Source: Nitratiruptor tergarcus DSM 16512 (GTDB taxonomy: Bacteria; Campylobacterota; Campylobacteria; Campylobacterales; Nitratiruptoraceae). Taken from it: a stretch of 64,000 bases of DNA. How positions within the stretch are numbered: position 1 is the first letter of the stretch; each line of letters begins with the position of its first letter. The DNA is taken from NCBI RefSeq assembly GCF_027946175.1, contig NZ_AP026671.1:1841902-1905901 (forward strand). The letters are read 5' to 3'. The notes under the pieces were generated by a model. It was given only the letters and a program-made list of their open reading frames with translations. It was not told where the DNA came from and searched no databases. This document shows, one piece after another, positions 1-8,973 of the stretch. The translations under genes and the position numbers were made by a program.

Positions 1-701
1 CATCGAAAGTAACAGATATGAGTGATCTTTTTCGTGATGCTGTAGATTTCAACCAGCCAATAGGTAACTGGGATACATCAAATGTGACGAATATGAGTGA
101 TATGTTTTGGTATGCTGTGAAATTCAATCAGCCGATTGGAAACTGGGATACATCAAATGTGAGGGATACGCATATGATGTTTTACTATGCTGTGAATTTT
201 AACCAGCCGATAGATGACTGGAATACCTCGAAAGTGACGGATATGGGTGGTATGTTTTATTATGCTACAAACTTCAACCAGCCAATAGGAAACTGGAATA
301 CATCGAATGTTACGAAGATGAGTAATATGTTTCAATATGCTTTGAAATTCAATCAGCCAATCGGAGATTGGGATACGTCTAAAGTGACGAATATGTTTAT
401 GATGTTTGAAAATGCTGCAAGCTTCAACCAGCCAATTGGTAATTGGAATACGTCCAATGTGACGAATATGGGCGATATGTTTTATTTTGCCGTAAGCTTC
501 AATCAGCCAATAGGAGATTGGGATACATCTAATGTGACAAATATGAATTATATGTTTTACTATGCCCAAAGTTTCAACCAAAATATCCATAACTGGTGTG
601 TGAGTAAAATCCCACAAAAACCTGCTGGTTTTGATACTGGTGCAGCATTTGAAGGCAGAGACGATCTGCAGCCAGTATGGGGTACATGCCCAAGCCAGTG
701 A
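1..701 (+). CDS. BspA-like/DUF285 surface repeat protein (5' end outside window)
   Basis: The frame is open from the left edge, so the start is missing. It ends at TGA 699-701. About eight tandem units of 25 residues (75 bp) are visible. Each has the pattern FNQPIGxWxTSxVTxMxxMFxxA, the hallmark of the DUF285/BspA-like bacterial surface repeat (26-residue lipoprotein repeat) family. The C-terminus leaves the repeat and ends in a cap with two cysteines (WCVSK and WGTCPSQ). Known members are secreted or surface proteins implicated in adhesion, but the function here cannot be told from sequence. No signal peptide can be judged because the N-terminus is absent. The long antisense open frame over the same repeats is a by-product of their periodicity. 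Confidence 0.85.
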   Translation, partial: SKVTDMSDLFRDAVDFNQPIGNWDTSNVTNMSDMFWYAVKFNQPIGNWDTSNVRDTHMMFYYAVNFNQPIDDWNTSKVTDMGGMFYYATNFNQPIGNWNTSNVTKMSNMFQYALKFNQPIGDWDTSKVTNMFMMFENAASFNQPIGNWNTSNVTNMGDMFYFAVSFNQPIGDWDTSNVTNMNYMFYYAQSFNQNIHNWCVSKIPQKPAGFDTGAAFEGRDDLQPVWGTCPSQ

Positions 702-717
702 GCCTCCGGCTTACTGG
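695..717 (+). terminator. Hairpin overlapping the stop codon of the repeat protein
   Basis: A 9-bp stem (695-703 with 709-717, one G-T pair) closes a 5-nt loop and includes the TGA stop. No clear T-run follows, so intrinsic termination is only a suggestion. Confidence 0.45.
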
Positions 718-780
718 ACTCTCATAGTTTACTCTCTTATATTCTAGCACAGAGTTAGGTGCTTTTAATCCTTCTTTTGT

Positions 781-786
781 TATACT
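781..786 (+). promoter_or_regulatory. Candidate -10 box upstream of the class V aminotransferase
   Basis: TATACT lies 31 bp before the ATG at 817, and a strong AAGGAAGG ribosome site precedes that ATG. No convincing -35 is seen, which is normal for Campylobacterota sigma70 promoters. Confidence 0.4.
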
Positions 787-816
787 ATCTTTACTATATG
801 GCAAAAGGAAGGAATT

Positions 817-1926
817 ATGCTGCTTTTTACTCCAGGTCCTACTCCTGTACCAGAACGTATTCGCCAAGTTATGGCACTTCCTACTATTCATCATAGAACT
901 CCTGAATTTACCAAGATTTTCAAAGAGACGCGAGAGTTACTGCTCGATCTTTTAAAAATGCAAGATGCAGTGATGCTAGCTTCCACAGGAACAGGTGCGA
1001 TGGAAGCGTGTGTTACGAATCTGTGTCACAAAAAAGCGCTCGTAGTTAATGCAGGTAAATTTGGTGAGAGGTTTGTTAAAATTGCCAAAGCCTTTGGTAA
1101 AGAGGTAGTAGAACTTACATATCCATGGGACACTGCTGCAAAAATTGATGATGTAGTGCAAGCTCTCAAAGAGCATCCCGATATTGATGCTTTTTGTATT
1201 CAAATATGTGAAAGTAGTGGGGGTTTACGCCATCCTGTAGAGGAAATTGCGGCTGCAATTAAAGCGCATAATCCTGATGTAAGTGTTATTGCAGATGGTA
1301 TTACTGCAGTAGGTGTAGAGCCTATCAATACGACCAATATTGATGCACTTATTACTGGCTCGCAAAAAGCGTTGATGTTGCCACCAGGACTTGCAATGAT
1401 TGGATTGAGCCTCCATGCTTTAGGGAAAATAGGAAAGGGTGAAGGTTTTTATTTTAATTTAGCAAGTGAGCTGAAAAAACAGAGAGAGGGAACCACAGCA
1501 TATACAGCTGCGACCACTCTTGTAATTGGCCTAAGAGAAATATTGCATATTTTACTCAAAGAGATAGGATTAGATGAAGTATACGATCATACAGACAGAA
1601 GAGCGACTGCTACTAGAGTAGCACTAGAGGCTTTGGGGCTTGCTATCTATCCGCAAAAACCGGCAAATGCTATGACAGCAATTTATGATGAGCAGGCTGA
1701 AGATATTCGTAAGCTTCTCAAAAATCGTTATGGAGTCAATGTTGCTGGGGGTCAAGAGGATCTCAAAGGAAGACTCTTTCGCATTAACCATATGGGACTG
1801 ATTGAGCCAAATGAGGCAGCTTGGGTAGTCAATGCAGTAGAAAAAGCGATGGCAGATCTTGGTAGAATCGAGTATCGAGGCATTGCCAATAAGATTTTCA
1901 ATGAGATCTATTTTAGCGAGGAGTAG
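817..1926 (+). CDS. Class V aminotransferase (PLP-dependent, serine/alanine-glyoxylate type)
   Basis: This is a 369-residue PLP enzyme of aminotransferase class V. It begins with the family signature FTPGPTPVPERI. A substrate or cofactor segment STGTGAMEA lies near residue 55, and the Schiff-base lysine is in GSQKALMLPPG (K184). Family members transaminate serine or alanine to glyoxylate or pyruvate, and the same fold includes the so-called soluble hydrogenase small subunit. The exact substrate cannot be set from sequence. The start at 817 has a strong AAGGAAGG ribosome site. The stop abuts the ATG of the HisZ-like gene directly, so the aminotransferase, hisZ and purA are probably cotranscribed. 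Confidence 0.85.
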   Translation: MLLFTPGPTPVPERIRQVMALPTIHHRTPEFTKIFKETRELLLDLLKMQDAVMLASTGTGAMEACVTNLCHKKALVVNAGKFGERFVKIAKAFGKEVVELTYPWDTAAKIDDVVQALKEHPDIDAFCIQICESSGGLRHPVEEIAAAIKAHNPDVSVIADGITAVGVEPINTTNIDALITGSQKALMLPPGLAMIGLSLHALGKIGKGEGFYFNLASELKKQREGTTAYTAATTLVIGLREILHILLKEIGLDEVYDHTDRRATATRVALEALGLAIYPQKPANAMTAIYDEQAEDIRKLLKNRYGVNVAGGQEDLKGRLFRINHMGLIEPNEAAWVVNAVEKAMADLGRIEYRGIANKIFNEIYFSEE

Positions 1927-2775
1927 ATGATATACCAACACGAGATCCCAAAAGGAGCGCGGCTCTATTTTGGAAAGAGTGCGAAACTAAAAAGAGAAAT
2001 TGAGCAAAAAGCGAGTGAAATTCTCTATAAAAGTGGATTTGAAGAGATCGTTACTCCACTTTTTTCCTACCATCAGCATGAATATATTGAAGATGAGAGC
2101 GAGCTTATTCGCGTCAATGACCAAAAAAATCGAAAACTCACACTGCGAGCAGATAGTACAATTGATGTTGTAAGACTTATTACGAAAAGACTTGGGCGCA
2201 GCACTGAGCATAACAGATGGTTTTATATTCAACCTGTTTTTCGCTATCCCACCTATGAGTATTTTCAAATAGGTGCAGAGATTTTACAAGAGCAAGATAG
2301 TGCAGAGGCAATGAGGATAGTTATAGCTATTCTTCAAGCTTGCAATGTTCGGCCACGCTTGCAGATATCAAATATCGCTATTCCACAGATTTTAGCGCAA
2401 AACTATGGGATCTCTTTGGATATACTCAAATCGAGCGATATGGATAGATTGCTTGAGACTGAGCATAGTTGGATGGAAAAGCTTATTTACATCTCCAAGC
2501 CAGAAGATATAGATAAAATACTTGGACTTGTACCGGAAGTTATTGAAAAAGAGCTTTTGAAAATCAAAGAGCTAGTATCTTCTATACTCTATGACAATGT
2601 TATTATAGCTCCCCTTTACTATGCAAATATGCGCTACTATAAAGATCTCTTTTTTCGCTTCTTTGAAGGAAATAATACAGTAGCAATGGGTGGGGATTAT
2701 GTAAGCGGGGATCTTGAAGCAAGTGGTTTTGCACTCTATACAGATAATATAATTGAGATTTTGGAAAAAAGGTAG
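1927..2775 (+). CDS. hisZ: ATP phosphoribosyltransferase regulatory subunit HisZ
   Basis: A 282-residue protein with the class II aminoacyl-tRNA synthetase-like fold of HisZ. It shows an N-terminal helix region, a motif 2-like segment FYIQPVFRYPTYEYFQIGAE at about residues 99-118, and no anticodon-binding domain. It is shorter than many HisZ or HisRS proteins, as is usual when HisZ only regulates a short-form HisG. It would act with HisG in the first step of histidine synthesis, although hisG is not in the window. The ATG follows the upstream stop with no gap, and purA starts 3 bp downstream, indicating an operon. A catalytic HisRS is unlikely at this length. Confidence 0.8.
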   Translation: MIYQHEIPKGARLYFGKSAKLKREIEQKASEILYKSGFEEIVTPLFSYHQHEYIEDESELIRVNDQKNRKLTLRADSTIDVVRLITKRLGRSTEHNRWFYIQPVFRYPTYEYFQIGAEILQEQDSAEAMRIVIAILQACNVRPRLQISNIAIPQILAQNYGISLDILKSSDMDRLLETEHSWMEKLIYISKPEDIDKILGLVPEVIEKELLKIKELVSSILYDNVIIAPLYYANMRYYKDLFFRFFEGNNTVAMGGDYVSGDLEASGFALYTDNIIEILEKR

Positions 2776-2778
2776 TAA

Positions 2779-4032
<1,254 letters not shown>

Positions 4033-4040
4033 GAGAATGT

Positions 4041-4595
4041 ATGAGACTAAGACTTCCACATGCGCCTTATGTGGCAAATAAAATAGCAATAGATCTCTTC
4101 AATGCTCCTTTTGTAAAACTTACCAGTGGTATTGAGCCTGTAGCGAAGATTGCCCAAGAGGTACTTGAAGAGGAACTGAAAAAAGAGGCTGCGTTAGATG
4201 AGCATGTGCGAGAGATTATAGAAGAGAATGAAGAGGAGATTGAGTTTAATCTTGCAGATACAAGAGAGCTGTTTAAATTGATTAAAAAACGTTTGGCACC
4301 TGAATATGGAGTGATTTTGGATTTTGAAGATAAATATAACGATATGGCGCATAAGATCTTAAAAAGACTCTATGAAGAGGATCTCATTTTATATGATGTT
4401 CCAGATAATAAAGTAAAAAATGTAATATTCGATGCAATTATGAACTATATTAAAAGCTATGATGAGATAGAAGATGTTGTATTGGAAAAGATAAGTCACT
4501 ATAAAAAAAAGCTCATCCCTGGCACAGAAGAGTTCGAACTTGTCTTTCAAAGAATGTTTGAAGATGAATTGCGACGAAGAGGAATGCTACAATGA
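4041..4595 (+). CDS. DUF507 family protein
   Basis: A 184-residue, charged, mostly helical protein beginning MRLRLPHAPYVANKIAIDLFN. It matches the DUF507 family as remembered from Campylobacterota and Aquificota. Two similar halves may be present, each with a segment of the type LFKLIKKRLAPEYGVILDFEDKYNDMAHKILKRLYEEDLI. No enzymatic motif, signal peptide or membrane segment is visible, so it is probably cytoplasmic with unknown function. Its last 4 bases overlap the start of carA (ATGA overlap), which suggests translational coupling in a purA-DUF507-carA operon. Confidence 0.8.
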   Translation: MRLRLPHAPYVANKIAIDLFNAPFVKLTSGIEPVAKIAQEVLEEELKKEAALDEHVREIIEENEEEIEFNLADTRELFKLIKKRLAPEYGVILDFEDKYNDMAHKILKRLYEEDLILYDVPDNKVKNVIFDAIMNYIKSYDEIEDVVLEKISHYKKKLIPGTEEFELVFQRMFEDELRRRGMLQ

Positions 4596-5737
4596 AAAAG
4601 GTTTGGATCTATCTTGAGTATGGTATATTTTTAGAAGGAAAGAGTTTTGGTGCAGAAGGTACTAAAACAGGTGAGATAGTCTTCAATACTTCTATGACAG
4701 GATATCAAGAGATTGTTACAGATCCAAGTTATGCAGGGCAGTTTGTTACTTTTACCATGCCAGAAATAGGTAATGTTGGCGTCAATGATGAGGATTATGA
4801 AAGCAAGGCTGCGTGGGCAAAAGGAGTAATTGTCAGAAACTATCAAGAGCGATACTCTAATTTTAGAGCCCAAGAGAGTCTCGCAGCACTTTTGAAAAAA
4901 TATGATGTAATGGGAATATGTGATATTGATACGAGATTTTTGACAAAAACTGTACGAGAGCAGGGCGCTTGTATGATGATTGCAAGTACAGAAATTGCGG
5001 ATAAAGAGGAGTTAAAGAAGCTCCTTGCTGCTGCTCCACGTATTGAAGAGATAGACTATATTAAAGCTGTTTCAACAAAAAAGCCCTATACACATACAAC
5101 AGCCACTTATGATGCAAGAGCGTTTTGCTATAAAAATCCGCCTGAGCCAGAAGCAAAAATTTATGTATACGATTTTGGGGTAAAACGCAATATTCTCAAT
5201 AACCTTACTGAAGCTGGACTAAGTGTAGAGGTTATTCCTCATATGTATCCTGTGGAGGATGTGATTGCTGATTTTAAGGAGGGAAAAGTTGATGGAGTTT
5301 TTCTCTCCAATGGCCCTGGAGATCCCCTTATTCTCAAAGATGTGCATGCCAAGATCCAAAAGCTGATCGAGGCAAAAATTCCGATGTTTGGAATTTGTTT
5401 AGGCCATCAGCTCCTCTCTATTGCGCATGGCTATCCTACATATAAACTTAAATTTGGTCACCATGGCGGCAACCATCCTGTACGTAATGAAGCAACCAAA
5501 AAGATAGAAATTACAGCGCAGAACCATAATTATAACGTCCCAACAGCTTTGGAAAAGATAGCTACAGTAACACACCGCAACCTTTTTGATGATACGATTG
5601 AGGGAGTACGCTACAATGATGCGCCAATTTTTAGTGTACAGCACCACCCAGAAGCAAGTCCTGGTCCTCATGAGAGTGCATATGTCTTTGGCGAATTTAA
5701 AAAACTTATACTTCAACAAAAGGAACATAGATGTTAG
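4592..5737 (+). CDS. carA: Carbamoyl-phosphate synthase small (glutaminase) subunit
   Basis: CarA (381 residues) hydrolyses glutamine and passes ammonia to CarB for carbamoyl phosphate, the precursor of arginine and pyrimidines. The N-terminal half carries the CPSase small-chain signature (FNTSMTGYQEIVTDPSYAGQ). The C-terminal class I glutamine amidotransferase has the nucleophile C269 in GICLGHQL and the histidine/glutamate dyad in QHHPEASPGP. CarB is not in the window. The start overlaps the DUF507 stop. A small coiled-coil gene overlaps its 3' end. Confidence 0.97.
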   Translation: MKKVWIYLEYGIFLEGKSFGAEGTKTGEIVFNTSMTGYQEIVTDPSYAGQFVTFTMPEIGNVGVNDEDYESKAAWAKGVIVRNYQERYSNFRAQESLAALLKKYDVMGICDIDTRFLTKTVREQGACMMIASTEIADKEELKKLLAAAPRIEEIDYIKAVSTKKPYTHTTATYDARAFCYKNPPEPEAKIYVYDFGVKRNILNNLTEAGLSVEVIPHMYPVEDVIADFKEGKVDGVFLSNGPGDPLILKDVHAKIQKLIEAKIPMFGICLGHQLLSIAHGYPTYKLKFGHHGGNHPVRNEATKKIEITAQNHNYNVPTALEKIATVTHRNLFDDTIEGVRYNDAPIFSVQHHPEASPGPHESAYVFGEFKKLILQQKEHRC

Positions 5738-5964
5738 ATTTTCTCAAAAAAATGACAGAGTGGGTTTTGCAAAAAGAAGAAGAGTTAGCAAAGGATTGTC
5801 GTCTGCCGATGGAAGAGCTTGAAAAGCAGATAGAGGTAGTTAAAGAGAAAAAGGCTAAACTAGAAGAGGAGTGTCAAAAAAATATACAAGAGTTAGAGAG
5901 GCTTCTAGGAAGGCTAGAATCGATTAAAAATATTGAAATTATTAAATGCAAAAAAGAAGCATAG
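5731..5964 (+). CDS. Small coiled-coil protein of unknown function
   Basis: A 77-residue, lysine- and glutamate-rich protein predicted to be one long coiled coil from about residue 15 to 70 (heptad-like LEEECQKNIQELERLLGRLESI). The ATG lies inside the last codons of carA in another frame (7-bp overlap), so it is likely translated by coupling. I do not recognise the family. It has no signal peptide or enzymatic motif. The overlap, normal codon use and stop before a clear intergenic region make it a credible gene. Confidence 0.6.
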   Translation: MLDFLKKMTEWVLQKEEELAKDCRLPMEELEKQIEVVKEKKAKLEEECQKNIQELERLLGRLESIKNIEIIKCKKEA

Positions 5965-5987
5965 ATTTCCAAAATTTATACTATTTT

Positions 5988-6006
5988 TAATAGTTTATAA
6001 CTATTA
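5988..6006. terminator. AT-rich hairpin after the carA operon
   Basis: A perfect 8-bp stem (TAATAGTT with AACTATTA) closes a 3-nt loop, 24 bases after the last stop. It is AT-rich and has no long T-run, so it is at best a weak terminator. Confidence 0.35.
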
Positions 6007-6016
6007 ACATATTATT

Positions 6017-6089
6017 TACAATTATGGTGTAGACTTACTATGTGAATTCATTCTTACTCCTTTGCATTTCGGCACCTAGTGCCGGAATG
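6017..6089 (+). promoter_or_regulatory. Promoter and structured leader of the copper receptor gene
   Basis: A TACAAT -10 box at 6017-6022 would start transcription near 6030 and leave a leader of about 130 nt. Within it, 6065-6089 forms an 11-bp stem with one G-T pair and a CTA loop (GGCAC-CTA-GTGCC core). It has no T-run, so it looks more like a leader element or processing structure than a terminator. Confidence 0.4.
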
Positions 6090-6159
6090 GCTACCAATTT
6101 AATTTCTACTTAACACTCCTTTGTAATAATTTTGGAAAACAACTTCCAAGGTGGCAATT

Positions 6160-8235
6160 ATGAAAAAGAGTCTTTTGCTTTTTCTCACACTCTCTATGAC
6201 CCTCTTTGCAGATATTAGTGTGGAAAAAGTGGTTGTAGAGCAGAGTGCTTTACAAGCTCAAACAGATGTACAAGCTGATGAAGTAAAATTCACAAGGCAG
6301 CAAGATTTAGCTGAGATTTTAAGCAGCTATGTTCCTGAAATCAATATGGTGCGTGCAAGTGCTATTGGAAATGATATCGTGTTACGAGGTTTTAAACGGG
6401 ATGATATAAATGTGCTCATAGATGGAGCTAAAATATATGGGGCGTGTCCAAACCGCATGGACCCACCAGCCATGCATATTTCCATTGCCGATATACAAAA
6501 AGTAGAAGTTGCCGAGGGGCCATTTGATGTGGAAAATTTTGGCAGTATGGGTGGAAGAGTAAATGTCTTAACTGCTGATCCGCAAGAAGGTTTTAATGGC
6601 GAAGGTGATATAACAATAGGAAGCTATGGTTACAACAAATTTGATGCAAAAATTGAGGGAGGAGATGAGAAACTTAAATTCTCTCTTGGTGTGAGCCGTG
6701 AAAATAGCGAGCAGTATGAAGATGGAAGTGGTAAAACTTTAGTGGAGCAAAATTGGGATCGTCTTGGCAAGTCTGATCCAAATGCATATCAAGAAATATA
6801 TAAAAATATCGATGCATACACAAGAGCCACAATACAGACAAAAGCGATATATGATATAGATGATAATCAGCGCATCAAACTCTCTTTATATAGTGATAAA
6901 GCTACTGATGTACTCTATCCTGCTTTTCAGATGGATGCACAGTTGGATAAAACTCTCATGCTTAATGGAAGTTATATAATCAAAAATTTAGGGGATTTTT
7001 CAAAAGAGCTTCTTGTACAAGGCTACTACTCTACCGTAACGCATGATATGGGTACAGAGTTTCGCAACGCTGCCGTAATGATGGGTGGAAAAATGTATCG
7101 TACGCACCATGTCAAAAGTCGTATTGAAGGACTCAAAATCAAAAATAGTTTTTTGGTAGCAGATATATTGTGGCAAGTGGGAGTGGATGGAAGTCTGCGT
7201 AACTGGAATGGAATTTGTCTGAGTGAACCCTCTAAAAAACCAAGACAAGTACGCATTCCAGATGTAGATACAAAAAATAGGGCCCTCTTTGTCAAGGCTT
7301 CAAAAACTTTCGATAAATTAACTGTAGGTGCTGGAGCCCGTTTTGATAGCACTGATATTGATGCAAACAATCTTCATCATCCTACAATTGCAAATATTGC
7401 ACCTATCCAAAACTACTACAAAGGACATACATCTCGCAGTTACAACGATATAAGTGCTAATCTTAAACTCGATTACAAGCTCGATGAGAGTAGCTCAGTG
7501 TATGTTGCATTAGGACAGGGAATAAGAGTTCCAGATGCGCAAGAGCTCTATTTTATTGGTTTTATGATGGGTAACTGGAGTCGCAAAGGAAATCCAAATC
7601 TCCAAGAGACAAAAAATAGAGAGCTAGACATTGGACTTAAAACTACACTTTTTGACACAGAGCTTGAAGCCTCTATATTTTATAGCGATCTTAAAGACTA
7701 TATTTATGGATATAGAACCAATAGAGGCAATAAAGATCCAAAAAAATATTACCTCACTTGGACAAATATTGATGCACATCTTTATGGAGGTTCACTCTCA
7801 TTACGCCGCTCTTTGGGAGATTATATGATGATTGAGGGAGCTATCAGTTATCAAAAAGGTAAAAAGGATGATACTATAGCTGGACAAACAGATGATGATC
7901 TAGCACAAATCCCGCCACTACATGTGAGAGTTGCATTGAGTTATGATGATGGAGAGTATTACGTAATGGTAGAAGAGCTTGCAAGTGCAGGCTGGAAAGA
8001 TTATGATAGTGATAATGGAGAAAGAGCAATCGGTGGATGGGGTGTTATGAATGTAAAGGCATCTAAAGATTTAAGTGATACAATATCACTCAATGTGGGT
8101 ATAGATAATATCTTTGATAAAACATATGCAGTCAATAATACATATATTGGGCGCTCTTTGATTGGGTGGAGAAATCCTGTTCTTATAAATGAACCTGGAA
8201 GATTTATTTATGCAAATCTTACCATGAGATTTTAA
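6160..8235 (+). CDS. TonB-dependent copper receptor (OprC/NosA-like)
   Basis: A 691-residue outer-membrane receptor with a signal peptide (MKKSLLLFLTLSMTLFA), an N-terminal plug domain and a C-terminal beta barrel ending in the usual aromatic residue (LTMRF). The plug carries ACPNRMDPP, which fits the CxxxM copper ligand motif of OprC (C96 and M100 here). A His-x-Met pair (H295, M297 in THDMGTEF) matches the second half of the OprC site. The ATG at 6160 is preferred over the in-frame GTG at 6151, because AAGGTGG at 6148-6154 is its ribosome site. It sits upstream of a SafE-like protein and the cbb3 oxidase cluster, consistent with copper supply to CcoN. Copper as substrate is inferred from motif and context. 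Confidence 0.85.
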   Translation: MKKSLLLFLTLSMTLFADISVEKVVVEQSALQAQTDVQADEVKFTRQQDLAEILSSYVPEINMVRASAIGNDIVLRGFKRDDINVLIDGAKIYGACPNRMDPPAMHISIADIQKVEVAEGPFDVENFGSMGGRVNVLTADPQEGFNGEGDITIGSYGYNKFDAKIEGGDEKLKFSLGVSRENSEQYEDGSGKTLVEQNWDRLGKSDPNAYQEIYKNIDAYTRATIQTKAIYDIDDNQRIKLSLYSDKATDVLYPAFQMDAQLDKTLMLNGSYIIKNLGDFSKELLVQGYYSTVTHDMGTEFRNAAVMMGGKMYRTHHVKSRIEGLKIKNSFLVADILWQVGVDGSLRNWNGICLSEPSKKPRQVRIPDVDTKNRALFVKASKTFDKLTVGAGARFDSTDIDANNLHHPTIANIAPIQNYYKGHTSRSYNDISANLKLDYKLDESSSVYVALGQGIRVPDAQELYFIGFMMGNWSRKGNPNLQETKNRELDIGLKTTLFDTELEASIFYSDLKDYIYGYRTNRGNKDPKKYYLTWTNIDAHLYGGSLSLRRSLGDYMMIEGAISYQKGKKDDTIAGQTDDDLAQIPPLHVRVALSYDDGEYYVMVEELASAGWKDYDSDNGERAIGGWGVMNVKASKDLSDTISLNVGIDNIFDKTYAVNNTYIGRSLIGWRNPVLINEPGRFIYANLTMRF

Positions 8236-8244
8236 GGAGCTACT

Positions 8245-8952
8245 ATAAATACAATAGATTTTTTAAGTATCATAAGTGTTGCTTTTTTAGGTAGTTTAGG
8301 ACATTGTGTAGGTATGTGTGGCGGGTTTGTTATTGCTTATACCACTGCAAAAGTCGATCCTGCTAAAGGAAAACTCTGGGGTGGGGTGGCGCATCTTGCT
8401 TATAATATTGGAAGAATTACCTCTTATGCAATCATTGGAGCCTTTTTTGGATATTTAGGCTCCATTATGCTCATTTCAAAAACTCTTCATGGATCCCTCT
8501 ATATAATAGTTGGGATTTTTATGGTTCTTATGGGATTGTCACTTTCAGGGAATTTACGTTTTCTGACTTCCATTGAAGCGAGCCTCACGCAGTACTCTTT
8601 TTTTCGGACAATATTTTCAAAACTGATTCATTCAAAAAGTCTATGGAGCTTTTTTTTATTAGGAATGCTCAATGGCTTTTTGCCTTGTGGTCTTGTCTAC
8701 TTCTTTGCTGCATCCGCAGCTGCAACTGGAAGTCCTTTTTGGGGAGCAGTTGTAATGCTTATCTTTGGACTCTCTACTGTTCCTGTGATGTTTGGTTTGG
8801 GTACTGTTGCGGGGTTTTTAAAAAGTTCAAGTTTTCGGCTTTTAATGCTAAAGCTCGCCTCTTTAATTATTGCTGTTTATGGAATATATCTTCTCTATAA
8901 AGGATACTGGTTTATTACTGATCCCCATGCTTCGATTCATACCTGCCACTAA
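8245..8952 (+). CDS. SafE/UreH-type six-helix membrane protein (apparent AUA start)
   Basis: A polytopic protein of the sulfite exporter TauE/SafE (UreH transmembrane) type, about 236 residues with six predicted helices. The family motif GHCVGMCGGF is encoded at 8299-8325. An ATG at 8314 (in MCGGF) would cut this motif and the first helix. From the upstream stop (8233-8235) to 8314 the frame has no ATG, GTG or TTG. The best-placed codon is ATA at 8245, 5 nt after an AAGGAG ribosome site at 8234-8239, giving xNTIDFLSIISVAFLGSLGHCVGMCGG. Relatives near cbb3 genes are linked to copper handling. The non-standard start is either real or a base error in the assembly. Confidence 0.75.
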   Translation: MNTIDFLSIISVAFLGSLGHCVGMCGGFVIAYTTAKVDPAKGKLWGGVAHLAYNIGRITSYAIIGAFFGYLGSIMLISKTLHGSLYIIVGIFMVLMGLSLSGNLRFLTSIEASLTQYSFFRTIFSKLIHSKSLWSFFLLGMLNGFLPCGLVYFFAASAAATGSPFWGAVVMLIFGLSTVPVMFGLGTVAGFLKSSSFRLLMLKLASLIIAVYGIYLLYKGYWFITDPHASIHTCH

Positions 8953-8960
8953 AATTTTTG

Positions 8961-8966
8961 TACAAT
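8961..8966 (+). promoter_or_regulatory. Candidate -10 box placed for a leaderless kinase transcript
   Basis: TACAAT ends 7 bases before the ATG at 8974, and there is no Shine-Dalgarno sequence in between. Transcription would begin at or next to the start codon. Confidence 0.4.
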
Positions 8967-8973
8967 TAGTAGT

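Noticed and set aside
153-617. 154-codon antisense frame over the surface repeats
   Set aside because: It is open only because the sense repeats are periodic. It shows mirrored repeats and no ribosome site.
8314-8952. SafE-like gene starting at ATG 8314
   Set aside because: This start would remove the conserved GHCVG part of the motif and half of the first helix. The upstream ATA start with its ribosome site fits better.
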